DNA of 64,000 bases from Kineosporia corallincola (GTDB lineage: Bacteria; Actinomycetota; Actinomycetes; Actinomycetales; Kineosporiaceae): NCBI RefSeq assembly GCF_018499875.1, contig NZ_JAHBAY010000016.1, forward strand, positions 62,001 to 126,000, written 5' to 3'. The position numbers were made by a program, and so were the translations under genes. Below are positions 27,265-35,279 of this stretch, in pieces (within the stretch, counting starts at the first letter, position 1; every line of letters starts with the position of its first letter). Below the pieces are notes generated by a model. The model was not told where the DNA came from and did no database searches. It worked only from the letters and a program-made list of their open reading frames with translations.

Positions 27265-28251
27265 ATGACGTCACACCTTTGGTATCCCGTCGTCCACGGC
27301 CGTACCCGTTCCGTGGACCGCTGGTGGCGGGTCCTTCCCGAGGGCCTGACCGAGGGCGAGTCCGCCTGGCTGCGCCAGGCGGTGCAGGCCGTGGTGGCCG
27401 GTGGCCGCGACCTGGCCGTCGGCCCGCGGTTCCTGCTGGCCGACGAGGGACGCCTGCGGTTGGTGGGGGTGGCCTGTCAGGCCGGTCTGCTGAGCCGGAC
27501 CATGGCCACCGACACCGGGAAGGCGGCCGGCCGGCCGTTGTACACCTTCGTCGGCTGGATGAACCGCTCGCCGTCCCCGCCCGCCCCGGTCCCCGGTCTG
27601 CCCGCCTGGCAGGCCCACCTGGCCGACTGGGCCGCACCCGTTTACGACCACTGGGTCGGGCAGGACTGGGACCGCCCGGCCCGGAAACTGAACGCGCCGA
27701 ACCTGTCCCGGCCGGGTGAGGCTCCCTGGGAGGTGGCGGCACTCCCGGCGGACGGTGCCTGGACGCCCGCCCGCACCTCACCACCCGGTGTCCGGGTGGT
27801 GCCGGCCGCCCGGGCGGAGGCGGTGTGGAACGCGGCCGTCGCCGGGCCCGGCCCGGTGCTGCTGACCACGGGCTGGCCCGGTGTCGCCGGAATCCCGCGG
27901 GGCGCCACGATGACCGCCACCTGCGACGTGGCGGAGGAGCTGACCCTGCCCCCTCCGGCCACACCCGTCACGGAGCGGGAGCCGGAGGCCGTGAAGGAGG
28001 AGGCCACGAACGCGGAGGCCACGAAGGAGGAGGCCACGAAGGAGGAGGAACTGCCCGATGCCGGTGACGAACTGCTCGCGTGGGCGAAGTCCGTCCTGGC
28101 GAGGGTCCCCTGGGTGCCCGGGCGCGGGGAGAGGGACCGGCCGGAGACGGAACCCGTGGTGGAGGAGAAGATCCCGGACCCACCGCCGTCCCGGGGCCGG
28201 GGGATGAGGGCGCTGCTGGGTGACGACGAGCGGGAGAAGCCCGGGAGATGA
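27265..28251 (+). CDS. Unknown protein of the GTPase operon
   Basis: A 328-residue protein with no recognised catalytic motif. Residues 1-105 form a compact Trp/Arg-rich domain (WYPVVHGRTRSVDRWWRV, then PRFLLAD and PLYTFVGW). A middle part to about 225 is rich in Trp and Pro. The end is a low-complexity acidic linker with an EATKE repeat and a basic tail. It has no signal peptide or membrane helix. It is the last gene of the dynamin-Hsp70-GTPase operon, starts 4 bp after the second GTPase and ends at a terminator, so it probably acts with the GTPases as an adaptor or effector. Confidence 0.72.
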   Translation: MTSHLWYPVVHGRTRSVDRWWRVLPEGLTEGESAWLRQAVQAVVAGGRDLAVGPRFLLADEGRLRLVGVACQAGLLSRTMATDTGKAAGRPLYTFVGWMNRSPSPPAPVPGLPAWQAHLADWAAPVYDHWVGQDWDRPARKLNAPNLSRPGEAPWEVAALPADGAWTPARTSPPGVRVVPAARAEAVWNAAVAGPGPVLLTTGWPGVAGIPRGATMTATCDVAEELTLPPPATPVTEREPEAVKEEATNAEATKEEATKEEELPDAGDELLAWAKSVLARVPWVPGRGERDRPETEPVVEEKIPDPPPSRGRGMRALLGDDEREKPGR

Positions 28252-28258
28252 GGCGGGC

Positions 28259-28287
28259 CCGGTCCTCCCCGATTCGGGGAGGACCGG
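28259..28287. terminator. Bidirectional terminator between GTPase operon and Pycsar-effector-like gene
   Basis: CCGGTCCTCCCCG (28259-28271) pairs perfectly with 28275-28287 around an ATT loop. The genes on both sides converge (stops at 28251 and 28309). Confidence 0.88.
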
Positions 28288-28308
28288 GAAGGACCGGGCC
28301 CGTGCGGG

Positions 28309-28824
28309 TCAGCCGGTCACCGCGAGCAGCCAGGCCGCCGACCCGGCGAACACCGCCACGGTCAGGCAGCCGATGGCCCGGTTGAGCCAGCGGTGCTTGA
28401 GCACCGCGATCCCCGCCAGCCGCTGCGACAGGCTCCAGATCTCCAGCAGCAGCGTCGCCGGTTCGGCGGGTTCGGCCGGGGCACCCATGCGGGCCACCCA
28501 GGGGAAGGCGAACCGGTTGGGGCCCGGCGGTGGGGTGATCCGCGCGCGGACCACCTGCGCCACGCAGAACACCGAGGCCAGGAAACAGAGCGCGCAGCAG
28601 CCCGCGCAGATCAGCACGAGCGCCTGGCGCCAGGCCGCGTCCGGCACGTCCGGCGGGTCGTAGCCGGCGGCCAGGGCCGCGAGCGCCCCGGCCTGGACGG
28701 CGACCACCAGGTTGGCCTTGCTGTCGGCGTGCTGGATGGTCTGCTGGAACGACTGCATCACGGCGAGACCGGTGCTGAGCCGGACCTCGGCGCTCAGCTC
28801 GGTGGGTGGGTCTGCATCGGACAC
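28309..28824 (-). CDS. Pycsar-effector-like transmembrane protein
   Basis: A 171-residue membrane protein. The N-terminal soluble helix (LSTGLAVMQSFQQTIQHADSK) leads into hydrophobic segments at about 40-60, 68-92 and 148-170. The motif HADSKANLVVAVQAGAL matches the A-D-x-K-A pattern at the first TM helix of the Pycsar effector family (PycTM), which impair the membrane when a cyclic mononucleotide is made after phage infection. GTG 28824 has a perfect AGGAGG 5 nt upstream; ATG 28887 is an alternative. It may be co-transcribed with the rib-like genes upstream (89-bp gap). The partner cyclase could be the gene at 19178-20263, but that link is inference. Confidence 0.68.
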   Translation of the reverse strand: MSDADPPTELSAEVRLSTGLAVMQSFQQTIQHADSKANLVVAVQAGALAALAAGYDPPDVPDAAWRQALVLICAGCCALCFLASVFCVAQVVRARITPPPGPNRFAFPWVARMGAPAEPAEPATLLLEIWSLSQRLAGIAVLKHRWLNRAIGCLTVAVFAGSAAWLLAVTG

Positions 28825-28913
28825 GAGGGCCTCCTGGTCGGTGTTCCTCACCAGTGGGCCACGAGAAGCGGCGGGAGAAGCCGTCATTCGGCGGGATCCG
28901 GCAAGATCGCCGC

Positions 28914-29357
28914 TCACAGCAGGTGCGCGTTGATCTCCCGCACCCGCCCGGCCAGCTCGGGCAGCTCGACGACCTCGACCCCCGCCGCGGTCAGGGTCTG
29001 GACGCCCACGCAGTCGGCGAACAGCGAGGGCTCCCGCAGCGCCAGCACGACCCGGCCGATCCCGGCGTCCAGAATCAGCTGGGTGCAGGGGACCGGGCGC
29101 GAGCGCCGGACGGTGCACGGCTCCATCGAGGTGTAGATCGTGGCACCCGGGAGATCCTGGCCGCCGGTCAATTTGGCGAGGGCCGCCTCCTCCGCGTGGT
29201 AGGCCGGATCGGTCTCGCCGGTGAAGCCGTCCGCCAGCAGTGCCCCGCCGGCCGACACGACGGCGGCGCCGACGGCGTAGTGCGTGGGAGACGGCGGCGA
29301 GCGACGGGACACCTCGACGGCGGCCTCCAGCCAGTACCGGTCGCCGGACTGCGTCAT
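28914..29357 (-). CDS. RibD-like zinc deaminase
   Basis: A 147-residue cytidine-deaminase-fold enzyme. Zinc ligands and proton shuttle are seen in HAEEAAL and EPCTVRRSRPVPC. The spacing resembles the deaminase half of RibD, which deaminates 2,5-diamino-6-ribosylamino-pyrimidinone 5'-phosphate. The reductase half is the separate gene upstream, whose stop overlaps this ATG by 4 bp. No other riboflavin gene (ribB, ribE, ribH) is adjacent, so the product may be a specialised pyrimidine or a precursor for a deazaflavin. Confidence 0.85.
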   Translation of the reverse strand: MTQSGDRYWLEAAVEVSRRSPPSPTHYAVGAAVVSAGGALLADGFTGETDPAYHAEEAALAKLTGGQDLPGATIYTSMEPCTVRRSRPVPCTQLILDAGIGRVVLALREPSLFADCVGVQTLTAAGVEVVELPELAGRVREINAHLL

Positions 29358-30115
29358 ACCGGGGATCTCCTGTCGCTCAGGGTGTATCGGAGCAGGACGA
29401 CGTCACCGATCGGGGTGGCGCCGGCCAGCTGGGCGCGGTGGTCGCCGGACCACGGGAACCGGGCGTCGCCCACGAACCGGGGCGCCCGGGAGTCACCGAC
29501 GAACACCGGTGCGACGACGAGTTGCAGTTCGTCGGCCAGCCCGGCGGCGAGGAACTGGGTGTGCATCGCCGAGCCGCCCTCCACCATCAGGCGGCGCACG
29601 CCCCGCCCGGCCAGGTCGGCCAGCACCCCGGCCAGGTCGAGCGGGTCGCCGGCGTCCACCACCGTGGCCACCGGGCCGACCCGTTCCCGGGCCCGGCCCA
29701 CGGCCGGGGTGGCGGCGTACACCACCGGGCGTCCCGCCTCGTCGTCACCGTCCACGGGGTCGAAGAACCGCGCGGCCGGATCGAGGTCGCCGCTGCCGGT
29801 GACGGTGACCCGCAGCGGGGTGGAGGGCAGCCCGCGGCTGCGCCGGGCGGTACGGGCCTGGGCCGAGCGCACCTGGAGCCGCGGGTTGTCGTGGCGGATC
29901 GTGGACAGGCCGACCAGGATCGCGTCCACGCCCGCCCGTTCCTCGTCCACCCGCTCGAAGTCGGCGGCGTTGGACAGCAGCAGGCGCTGCGGGCTCGCGT
30001 CGTCGATGTACCCGTCGATCGACGCGGCACAGCTGAGAAGCACGAATGGACGCTCGTGGCCGCCGTTCCCGGCGGCCGTCCGGTTCCCTTGTGCCTGAGT
30101 CGGTATGCGCGTCAT
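29354..30115 (-). CDS. RibD C-terminal-type (dihydrofolate-reductase-like) reductase
   Basis: A 253-residue reductase. SCAASIDGYIDD, the NADPH-site pattern VGLSTIRHDNPRL and VEGGSAMHTQFLAAGLADEL match the reductase domain of RibD (5-amino-6-ribosylamino-uracil phosphate reductase). It is encoded separately from, but overlapping with, the deaminase, so the pair makes up a split RibD. The ATG at 30115 lacks a strong ribosome-binding site; the first ~20 residues are unlike the family and the real start may be further in. A 157-bp gap separates it from ribA. Confidence 0.87.
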   Translation of the reverse strand: MTRIPTQAQGNRTAAGNGGHERPFVLLSCAASIDGYIDDASPQRLLLSNAADFERVDEERAGVDAILVGLSTIRHDNPRLQVRSAQARTARRSRGLPSTPLRVTVTGSGDLDPAARFFDPVDGDDEAGRPVVYAATPAVGRARERVGPVATVVDAGDPLDLAGVLADLAGRGVRRLMVEGGSAMHTQFLAAGLADELQLVVAPVFVGDSRAPRFVGDARFPWSGDHRAQLAGATPIGDVVLLRYTLSDRRSPV

Positions 30116-30272
30116 CAGTTTTCCCGGGTTCTCAGGTGCGGGGTCACCGCGACGACGGCAGCGGCTGCCCCACCGGCAGCCGGTTCCGCCCAGCCGTCCC
30201 GGGCAACCGACGGTACTCGTCCCGTGGTCGGAGAGCGACGACCGGATTCATGGAGGTTCTCCCGCGATCGGG

Positions 30273-30956
30273 TCAGACGGCCAGCGGCAGGGCGATGGTG
30301 TGGTGGGTGTGGGTGACCTTCGCCCGCAGGTAGCGCGCGTTGGCGTCCGACAGGTGGACGCCGGTCGGGACCCGCTCGGTCACCTGCACTCCCAGCGACT
30401 CCAGCTGGAGGGCCTTGTCCGGGTTGTTGCTCAGCAGCCGGATCCGGCCGGCGCCCAGGGCGCGCAGCATCTGCGCGGCGGCGGTGTAGTCCCGCTCGTC
30501 CTCGCCCCGGCCGAGCGCCCGGTTGGCCTCGTAGGTGTCCAGGCCGGTGTCTTGCAGCGCGTAGGCGTCGAGCTTGGCGTACAGCCCGATGCCGCGACCC
30601 TCCTGCCGCAGGTACAGCAGGAAGCCGCCGGCCTCGGTGATCGCCTGCGCGGCCTCGCGCAGCTGCGGACCGCAGTCGCAGCGCTGGGAGCCGAAGACGT
30701 CTCCGGTGAGGCACTCGCTGTGCGGGCGCACGAGCGGTGCGTCGCCCCCGTCGGTGAGCCGGGCGCGCCAGTCGCCGAGCCCCAGCGCCAGGTGCTCCAG
30801 ACCGTCGGCCAGGCCGGTGAAGGTGAACACCTCGGCCGTGGTGCGGTAGCTGTCGGGGAACGCCAGCGGCACCGTGACCTGCGTGCGTACCCCTGCCGCC
30901 GGGGTGCCCGGGGTGCCCGGTTCGTCGGCCCCGGCCGTCGTCAGTGTCGTCATCAT
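30273..30956 (-). CDS. ribA: GTP cyclohydrolase II
   Basis: A 227-residue enzyme opening the GTP imidazole ring, the first step of riboflavin, FO and some pyrimidine natural products. The zinc motif GDVFGSQRCDCG and the catalytic YLRQEGRGIGLYAK are intact, as is the C-terminal GTP-binding stretch RLLSNNPDKALQLE. Two adjacent ATGs (30956, 30953) follow GGGG. The family end is slightly extended. It heads an apparent operon with a split RibD. The promoter region contains two palindromes typical of a dedicated repressor, so the operon is probably inducible and not the housekeeping riboflavin set. Confidence 0.93.
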   Translation of the reverse strand: MMTTLTTAGADEPGTPGTPAAGVRTQVTVPLAFPDSYRTTAEVFTFTGLADGLEHLALGLGDWRARLTDGGDAPLVRPHSECLTGDVFGSQRCDCGPQLREAAQAITEAGGFLLYLRQEGRGIGLYAKLDAYALQDTGLDTYEANRALGRGEDERDYTAAAQMLRALGAGRIRLLSNNPDKALQLESLGVQVTERVPTGVHLSDANARYLRAKVTHTHHTIALPLAV

Positions 30957-30968
30957 GACCCCAGATTG

Positions 30969-31012
30969 TTGAAGGTTCAATGAATCATTCGACGATCGGG
31001 TTGAACCTTCAA
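30969..31012 (-). promoter_or_regulatory. Promoter and two palindromic operators for the ribA operon
   Basis: TTGAACCTTCAA and its complement TTGAAGGTTCAA lie at 30969-30980 and 31001-31012, centres 32 bp (three helix turns) apart. On the minus strand TTGAAG of the distal site, 17 bp, then AATGAT form a fair sigma-70 promoter whose start point falls at the proximal site. A dimeric regulator of MarR type is the likely binder; no such gene is adjacent. Confidence 0.65.
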
Positions 31013-31134
31013 CCGTGAAGCGGGGTGGCGTGCGTCACGCGAGCAGGATCGGGATCGCGATCGGCGGGGCGGTGGCGGGTGCCCGTCCTGACCCTATGCC
31101 GCCCCGGCCCGGTCGCGCACGACGCGTCGCGGGT

Positions 31135-34100
31135 TCAGGCCTCCAGCCAGTCCGCCCAGTCCCTCGGGGACGAGTGCGCCCGCAGGGCCTCCAGGATCCA
31201 GGGGGCGTGCAGGTCGTCGACGCCGTGCAGCCCGCGCAGGACGCCCGCCGCGACGGCGTGCTCCTCGTCGGTGCCGGCCAGCGCGGCCAGGCAGGAGCGG
31301 ATCAGGTGATGGCGGTCCTCCCCGGGCCGCCGGGCGGCGTCGGCGATCGCCTGCAAGGCGCTGCGCCGGGCCGGCGGTGTCGTGGCGAAGTGCGGCAGGG
31401 CCTCCATCAGGGGAGCGAGGCTGCTCAGCACCCGGCTGGGCTCCGGCCCGGCCATCCGGTCGCGGACCGCCTCGACCGCGGCGGCGCCCTCGTCGTCCCC
31501 TCGCACCAGAACCCGCAGCACCGCGACCCAGGGCGAGGGATCGTCCGAAAGGCGAAGCCTGATCAGCAGTCTGGCAACCATCAGACGGCGGACGGCGTCG
31601 TGCGCCGCCAGGGCCTGGACGGCGTCCATGAGGTGTTGCCTCTCCTGGCCGGTGCCGAGTCGCGGTACCGCCCTCCGGGTCACGACGTCCGCCACCTCCT
31701 CCTGCTCCGGCAGGGTCACGGCCAGGGTGCCCAGGGCCGTCACCAGATCTGGCAGGCCGTGCGGCGTGGCTCCTTCGAGCTGCCCGGTGAGGAAGGCCAG
31801 CAGGGGCCGGCGGTCGTCCACGGTGGTGGGAAGCCGCACGAAGGACCGGGCGAGCAGGGGGAGGGAGGTGGCGGAGATCTGCGGGATCCTCCGCCGGACC
31901 ACCCCGACGACGGACGTCACCTCGTCGGGCGACAGTCCCCAGCCGGCCAGGGCGCCGAGCATGTCGGGCACACCGTCGTCGCGGGTGCGGGACAGGGCTT
32001 CCAGAAGGGTGGACCTCGCGAGGCGCTCGGCGTCGGGGGAGAGCCGGGCCTGGGCCAGGGCCCGCGCGAAACCCCAGGAGGCGTAGGCCAGGGGGACGGC
32101 CGAACAGACCGGGTGCACGAGATCGCGCCACTGCGCGGGGGAGATCTCGAGCTCGCTCAGTGCCCGGCCCAGACCTGAGCTCTGCGCCGGGTCGGCCGAC
32201 CGCAGTCGCGAGCCGATGGCCCCGGCGAAGGCCCGCTGGTCCTCGGGCGTGGCACCCAGCTTCCGGGACACGTGGGCCAGGGGGGACAGGTCGTCGGCGC
32301 CGGCCCCCGGGCACGCCCGCACGAAGGCGTCCAGGATCACCCGCCGCTCCCGCGGCCCGGCGTCCAGCTTCACCAGCGCGCGGCCCAGCGCCAGCAGCGA
32401 CGGCACCGGCGGGGCCGGGCTGCTCCCGGCGGCCCGCAGGGCGCAGTTCACGGCCAGAGTCCTTTCCGCGGAGGCGTTCTCCAGCCCGGACAGCGCCTCG
32501 GCCACCGACTCGATCACGTCGGGTGCGGCGTGCGGCAGCACCGTGCGGGCGTAGCGCAGCAGGAACGCCGGTCGCAGCGCCGCCCAGGCCCGCAGGACCT
32601 GCTCGGGTTCCCAGGGCGACAGCACCGGGAACGCCGTCGCGACGATGCCGGGCAGCGACGCCTGGTCCTCGTCACCGGGCAGCACCGCCAGCCCGTGCAG
32701 GAGGGCCGCCAGCCGCTCCTGCGCCAGGTGGTGGGACGACGACCAGGAGTCGGCGTCCGGCGCCCCCAGCTCCTCCACGGCGAGCGCGATCCTGGTGTGC
32801 AGGGTGGCGGACAGCTGACGCCGGTCCGCCTCCGGGAGCGGCAGGGGAGCGAGCATCCGGAACAGCTCGGGCAGCTGGTGGCCGTCGCCCGCCAGGAGCT
32901 CCTGGGCGGCCCGGGCCAGCTCCGCCAGGTCGAGACCCGCCTCGACCAGCGCCGTGAGCGCCCGGCGCAGTTCGGGCAGGTCGTGGTCCGAGGCCCGCGG
33001 CAGCGCGGCGACGACGCCGTGCAGCCCGGCCCGCAGGTCTTCCGGTTCCGCCGGCCGGTGCGCCAGGGCGATGGCCAGGCCGCCGGCCAGATAGTGGCTG
33101 CCCGCCTCGATCCGCTGCCGCAGAACGCCTTTGGCCGCGGCCACGTCACGGTCCCGGCCGAGCACGCTCAGTGCCGCGATCGTGGAGCGCGCGCCGTAGG
33201 GGTGGACGTCGGCCAGCTCGTTCAGCAGACCCTCGACGCACGCGGGGTTGCTGTCGCCCCAGTGCGCGGAGGCCCGCAGTGCGATCGTCCACCGGGAGCC
33301 CTGCCGGGCCCGGACGCCGTGCAGGAACCGGCGTGAGGGCTCCTGCCAGTGCGAGGGTTGCGTCTCGCGGCACAGCGCCAGCCAGATCGCGTCGCTCTGC
33401 TGCTCCAGGGCGCCGGACAGGGGCGGTTTCTTTCCCGTGGCCACCGCTCTGCGCAGCACCGCCAGCAGCTCGTCGCGCTCCGGGTGCAGGCTGACGGCCG
33501 TGGGGGCCACGGCCTTCCAGGTCTCGTCGAACCACCAGTGCGCCGTCAGCAGGTCGGCCGCCTCGGTGAGCGGCAGACGCGAGACGGTGACGGCGACCAG
33601 GTGCTCCCGGATCACCCGGTGCGCGAACCGCCGTCGCACCTGCCGGCCGCCGCCGGCCGGGGCCCGGCCGGTCCGGGGGACCAGGGCGTCCAGCCGCCCG
33701 GCGGGTTCCGGCAACAGCTGGTCCAGGGGGGACGACGAGGTCAGGACGTCGTCCGGCCACGCGCTCAGACCGCTGGCCGGATCGTCCTGGGCCCAGTACC
33801 AGGCCCAGTCCCGCGCCGTGCGCAGCGGTTCCCCGGTCTCGGCCCCGGTGCCGGTCCCCGCCGGGGCGTGCAGGAGCTGGGCGATCATCCGGTCGGCCAG
33901 GTGCCACGTCGGGCCGGGCAGGGTGCCGTCGGGGGCGAGGAGGCACAGCCGGGTCAGGAACCACGGCACGGTGCTCAGGGCCCGGGCCGCAGGGCTCTCC
34001 TCCAGGCCGGTCATGAAGCGCCCGGCCGCACCGGCGTCGCCGAACCACGAACGGGCGAAAAGCTCTACCTGGTAGGGGTACCCCAGATCCTGGAGCTCGG

Positions 34101-35202
34101 CCCGGACGAAGACGCCGTCACCGGACGGGTTCGCCGGCCCGGGCGTGCCCCAGTGATCACGCCACGCGCCGGGCTGCGCCGTGACCACCGTGCGCCAGTC
34201 GCCGATCAGGGCCTGCCGGATCCGCCGCTGTCCCGCGACCGTCTCGTCGAACGAGTCCAGCACCAGCAGCACGCCGCAGTTGCGGTGCCGGAGAAGGGTT
34301 CTGATCCGGCGCTCGGTGCCGTCCGGGAGGCGCAGGAGATCGAGGGCCGGGCCGAGCGCGGCCTCCCGGGCCTGGCCGGCGGTGGAGGCGAACCGCGCCC
34401 AGGTGAGGAACAGCGGCAGCTCGACGGCGTCGATCGGGGTGCCGGCCCGCACCAGCTCCCGGGCCCGGTCGGCACACCGCCGGGCGGTGCGCCGGGCCAG
34501 CCAGGTCCTGCCCGACCCCGGCTCGCCCAGCACGACCACGTGGCGGCCGGTGGCCAGCACGTCGTCGGCGGGCTCCGGTGCCGGGCGGGTGCGCTCACCG
34601 GACGTCCGGGCGTCCTCGGGTCGTGGGTCGCGCACCACCCTGAGCGTGCGCTCCAGCTCGGGAACCGGCCCGGCGGAGGCGTTTCCGCCGTGCGGACCGG
34701 GAACCGGCGGCGGGGCGGACAGGTGCTGTGACAGCGCGTCCAGGTAGGCGAGCACGTCGTCGGTCAGCTGTTGGGTGTGCGTCCCGGTGGGTGCGCGCCG
34801 GCCGGTGGCCGGAGGGTCCGGGAGCAGCAGCTCGTAGAGGCAGACGACGATCTTCTCGCAGGCCGCGCGCAGTTCCGGATCCCCGAGCGCGCGCAGCGGC
34901 CCGTCCGCGTCGCGCAGTGCCTGCCCGCTGATCCTGGCCGGTGCCAGGCCGAGGGCCGTCATCCGGTGCGCGGACGGCCCGTGGTGCGCCAGCAGCCGCG
35001 TCGTCGTCCCGAACGCCGCGTCGACCGTGGCGGGGGATGCACCCCGACGGCGCGCCCACTCGTCCACCCGCCGGCGCAGCCGCCCGGCCTGCTCGGCCAC
35101 CGGCGTCGCCGGGACGAGCAGCGCACCGTCCGGCTCCGTGGTCAGCCGGCCGATGACCGTCTCGATCAGGATGACGGCCGCCTGGTTGTTCCCGTTCGCC
35201 AT
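31135..35202 (-). CDS. NACHT-type STAND NTPase with helical-repeat C-terminus
   Basis: A 1355-residue cytoplasmic NLR-like protein. Residues 1-190 are a helical N-terminal domain of unknown type, the usual place of an effector or signalling module, followed by a Pro/Gly linker. The NACHT ATPase starts about 215, with Walker A GEPGSGRTW (~225) and Walker B VLLVLDSFDE (~310-320) containing the extra acidic residue typical of NACHT. From about 480 to the end are ~850 residues of alpha-helical repeats (HEAT/armadillo-like, many L-x-x-A-L-x-x-L units), the expected sensor region. Bacterial NACHT proteins include anti-phage NLRs. ATG 35202 is preceded by GGGGG at 9 nt. It is encoded alone, next to the GTPase and Pycsar-like genes. 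Confidence 0.85.
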   Translation of the reverse strand: MANGNNQAAVILIETVIGRLTTEPDGALLVPATPVAEQAGRLRRRVDEWARRRGASPATVDAAFGTTTRLLAHHGPSAHRMTALGLAPARISGQALRDADGPLRALGDPELRAACEKIVVCLYELLLPDPPATGRRAPTGTHTQQLTDDVLAYLDALSQHLSAPPPVPGPHGGNASAGPVPELERTLRVVRDPRPEDARTSGERTRPAPEPADDVLATGRHVVVLGEPGSGRTWLARRTARRCADRARELVRAGTPIDAVELPLFLTWARFASTAGQAREAALGPALDLLRLPDGTERRIRTLLRHRNCGVLLVLDSFDETVAGQRRIRQALIGDWRTVVTAQPGAWRDHWGTPGPANPSGDGVFVRAELQDLGYPYQVELFARSWFGDAGAAGRFMTGLEESPAARALSTVPWFLTRLCLLAPDGTLPGPTWHLADRMIAQLLHAPAGTGTGAETGEPLRTARDWAWYWAQDDPASGLSAWPDDVLTSSSPLDQLLPEPAGRLDALVPRTGRAPAGGGRQVRRRFAHRVIREHLVAVTVSRLPLTEAADLLTAHWWFDETWKAVAPTAVSLHPERDELLAVLRRAVATGKKPPLSGALEQQSDAIWLALCRETQPSHWQEPSRRFLHGVRARQGSRWTIALRASAHWGDSNPACVEGLLNELADVHPYGARSTIAALSVLGRDRDVAAAKGVLRQRIEAGSHYLAGGLAIALAHRPAEPEDLRAGLHGVVAALPRASDHDLPELRRALTALVEAGLDLAELARAAQELLAGDGHQLPELFRMLAPLPLPEADRRQLSATLHTRIALAVEELGAPDADSWSSSHHLAQERLAALLHGLAVLPGDEDQASLPGIVATAFPVLSPWEPEQVLRAWAALRPAFLLRYARTVLPHAAPDVIESVAEALSGLENASAERTLAVNCALRAAGSSPAPPVPSLLALGRALVKLDAGPRERRVILDAFVRACPGAGADDLSPLAHVSRKLGATPEDQRAFAGAIGSRLRSADPAQSSGLGRALSELEISPAQWRDLVHPVCSAVPLAYASWGFARALAQARLSPDAERLARSTLLEALSRTRDDGVPDMLGALAGWGLSPDEVTSVVGVVRRRIPQISATSLPLLARSFVRLPTTVDDRRPLLAFLTGQLEGATPHGLPDLVTALGTLAVTLPEQEEVADVVTRRAVPRLGTGQERQHLMDAVQALAAHDAVRRLMVARLLIRLRLSDDPSPWVAVLRVLVRGDDEGAAAVEAVRDRMAGPEPSRVLSSLAPLMEALPHFATTPPARRSALQAIADAARRPGEDRHHLIRSCLAALAGTDEEHAVAAGVLRGLHGVDDLHAPWILEALRAHSSPRDWADWLEA

Positions 35203-35279
35203 GATTCAACCCCCTGGGGGAACCATGCCACACCGGGATATCGTCGGGGCGAGGTCCGGACGAACTGACGAAAGTTGCT

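Noticed and set aside
30116-30251. Small frame of 35 codons between ribA and the reductase
   Set aside because: It has a fair ribosome-binding site but biased composition, no motif and no way to tell it from chance.
35207-35222. CCCCCTGGGGG palindrome overlapping the ribosome-binding site of the NACHT gene
   Set aside because: The arms leave only a 1-nt loop, so an RNA hairpin cannot form; as an operator it is too simple to claim.
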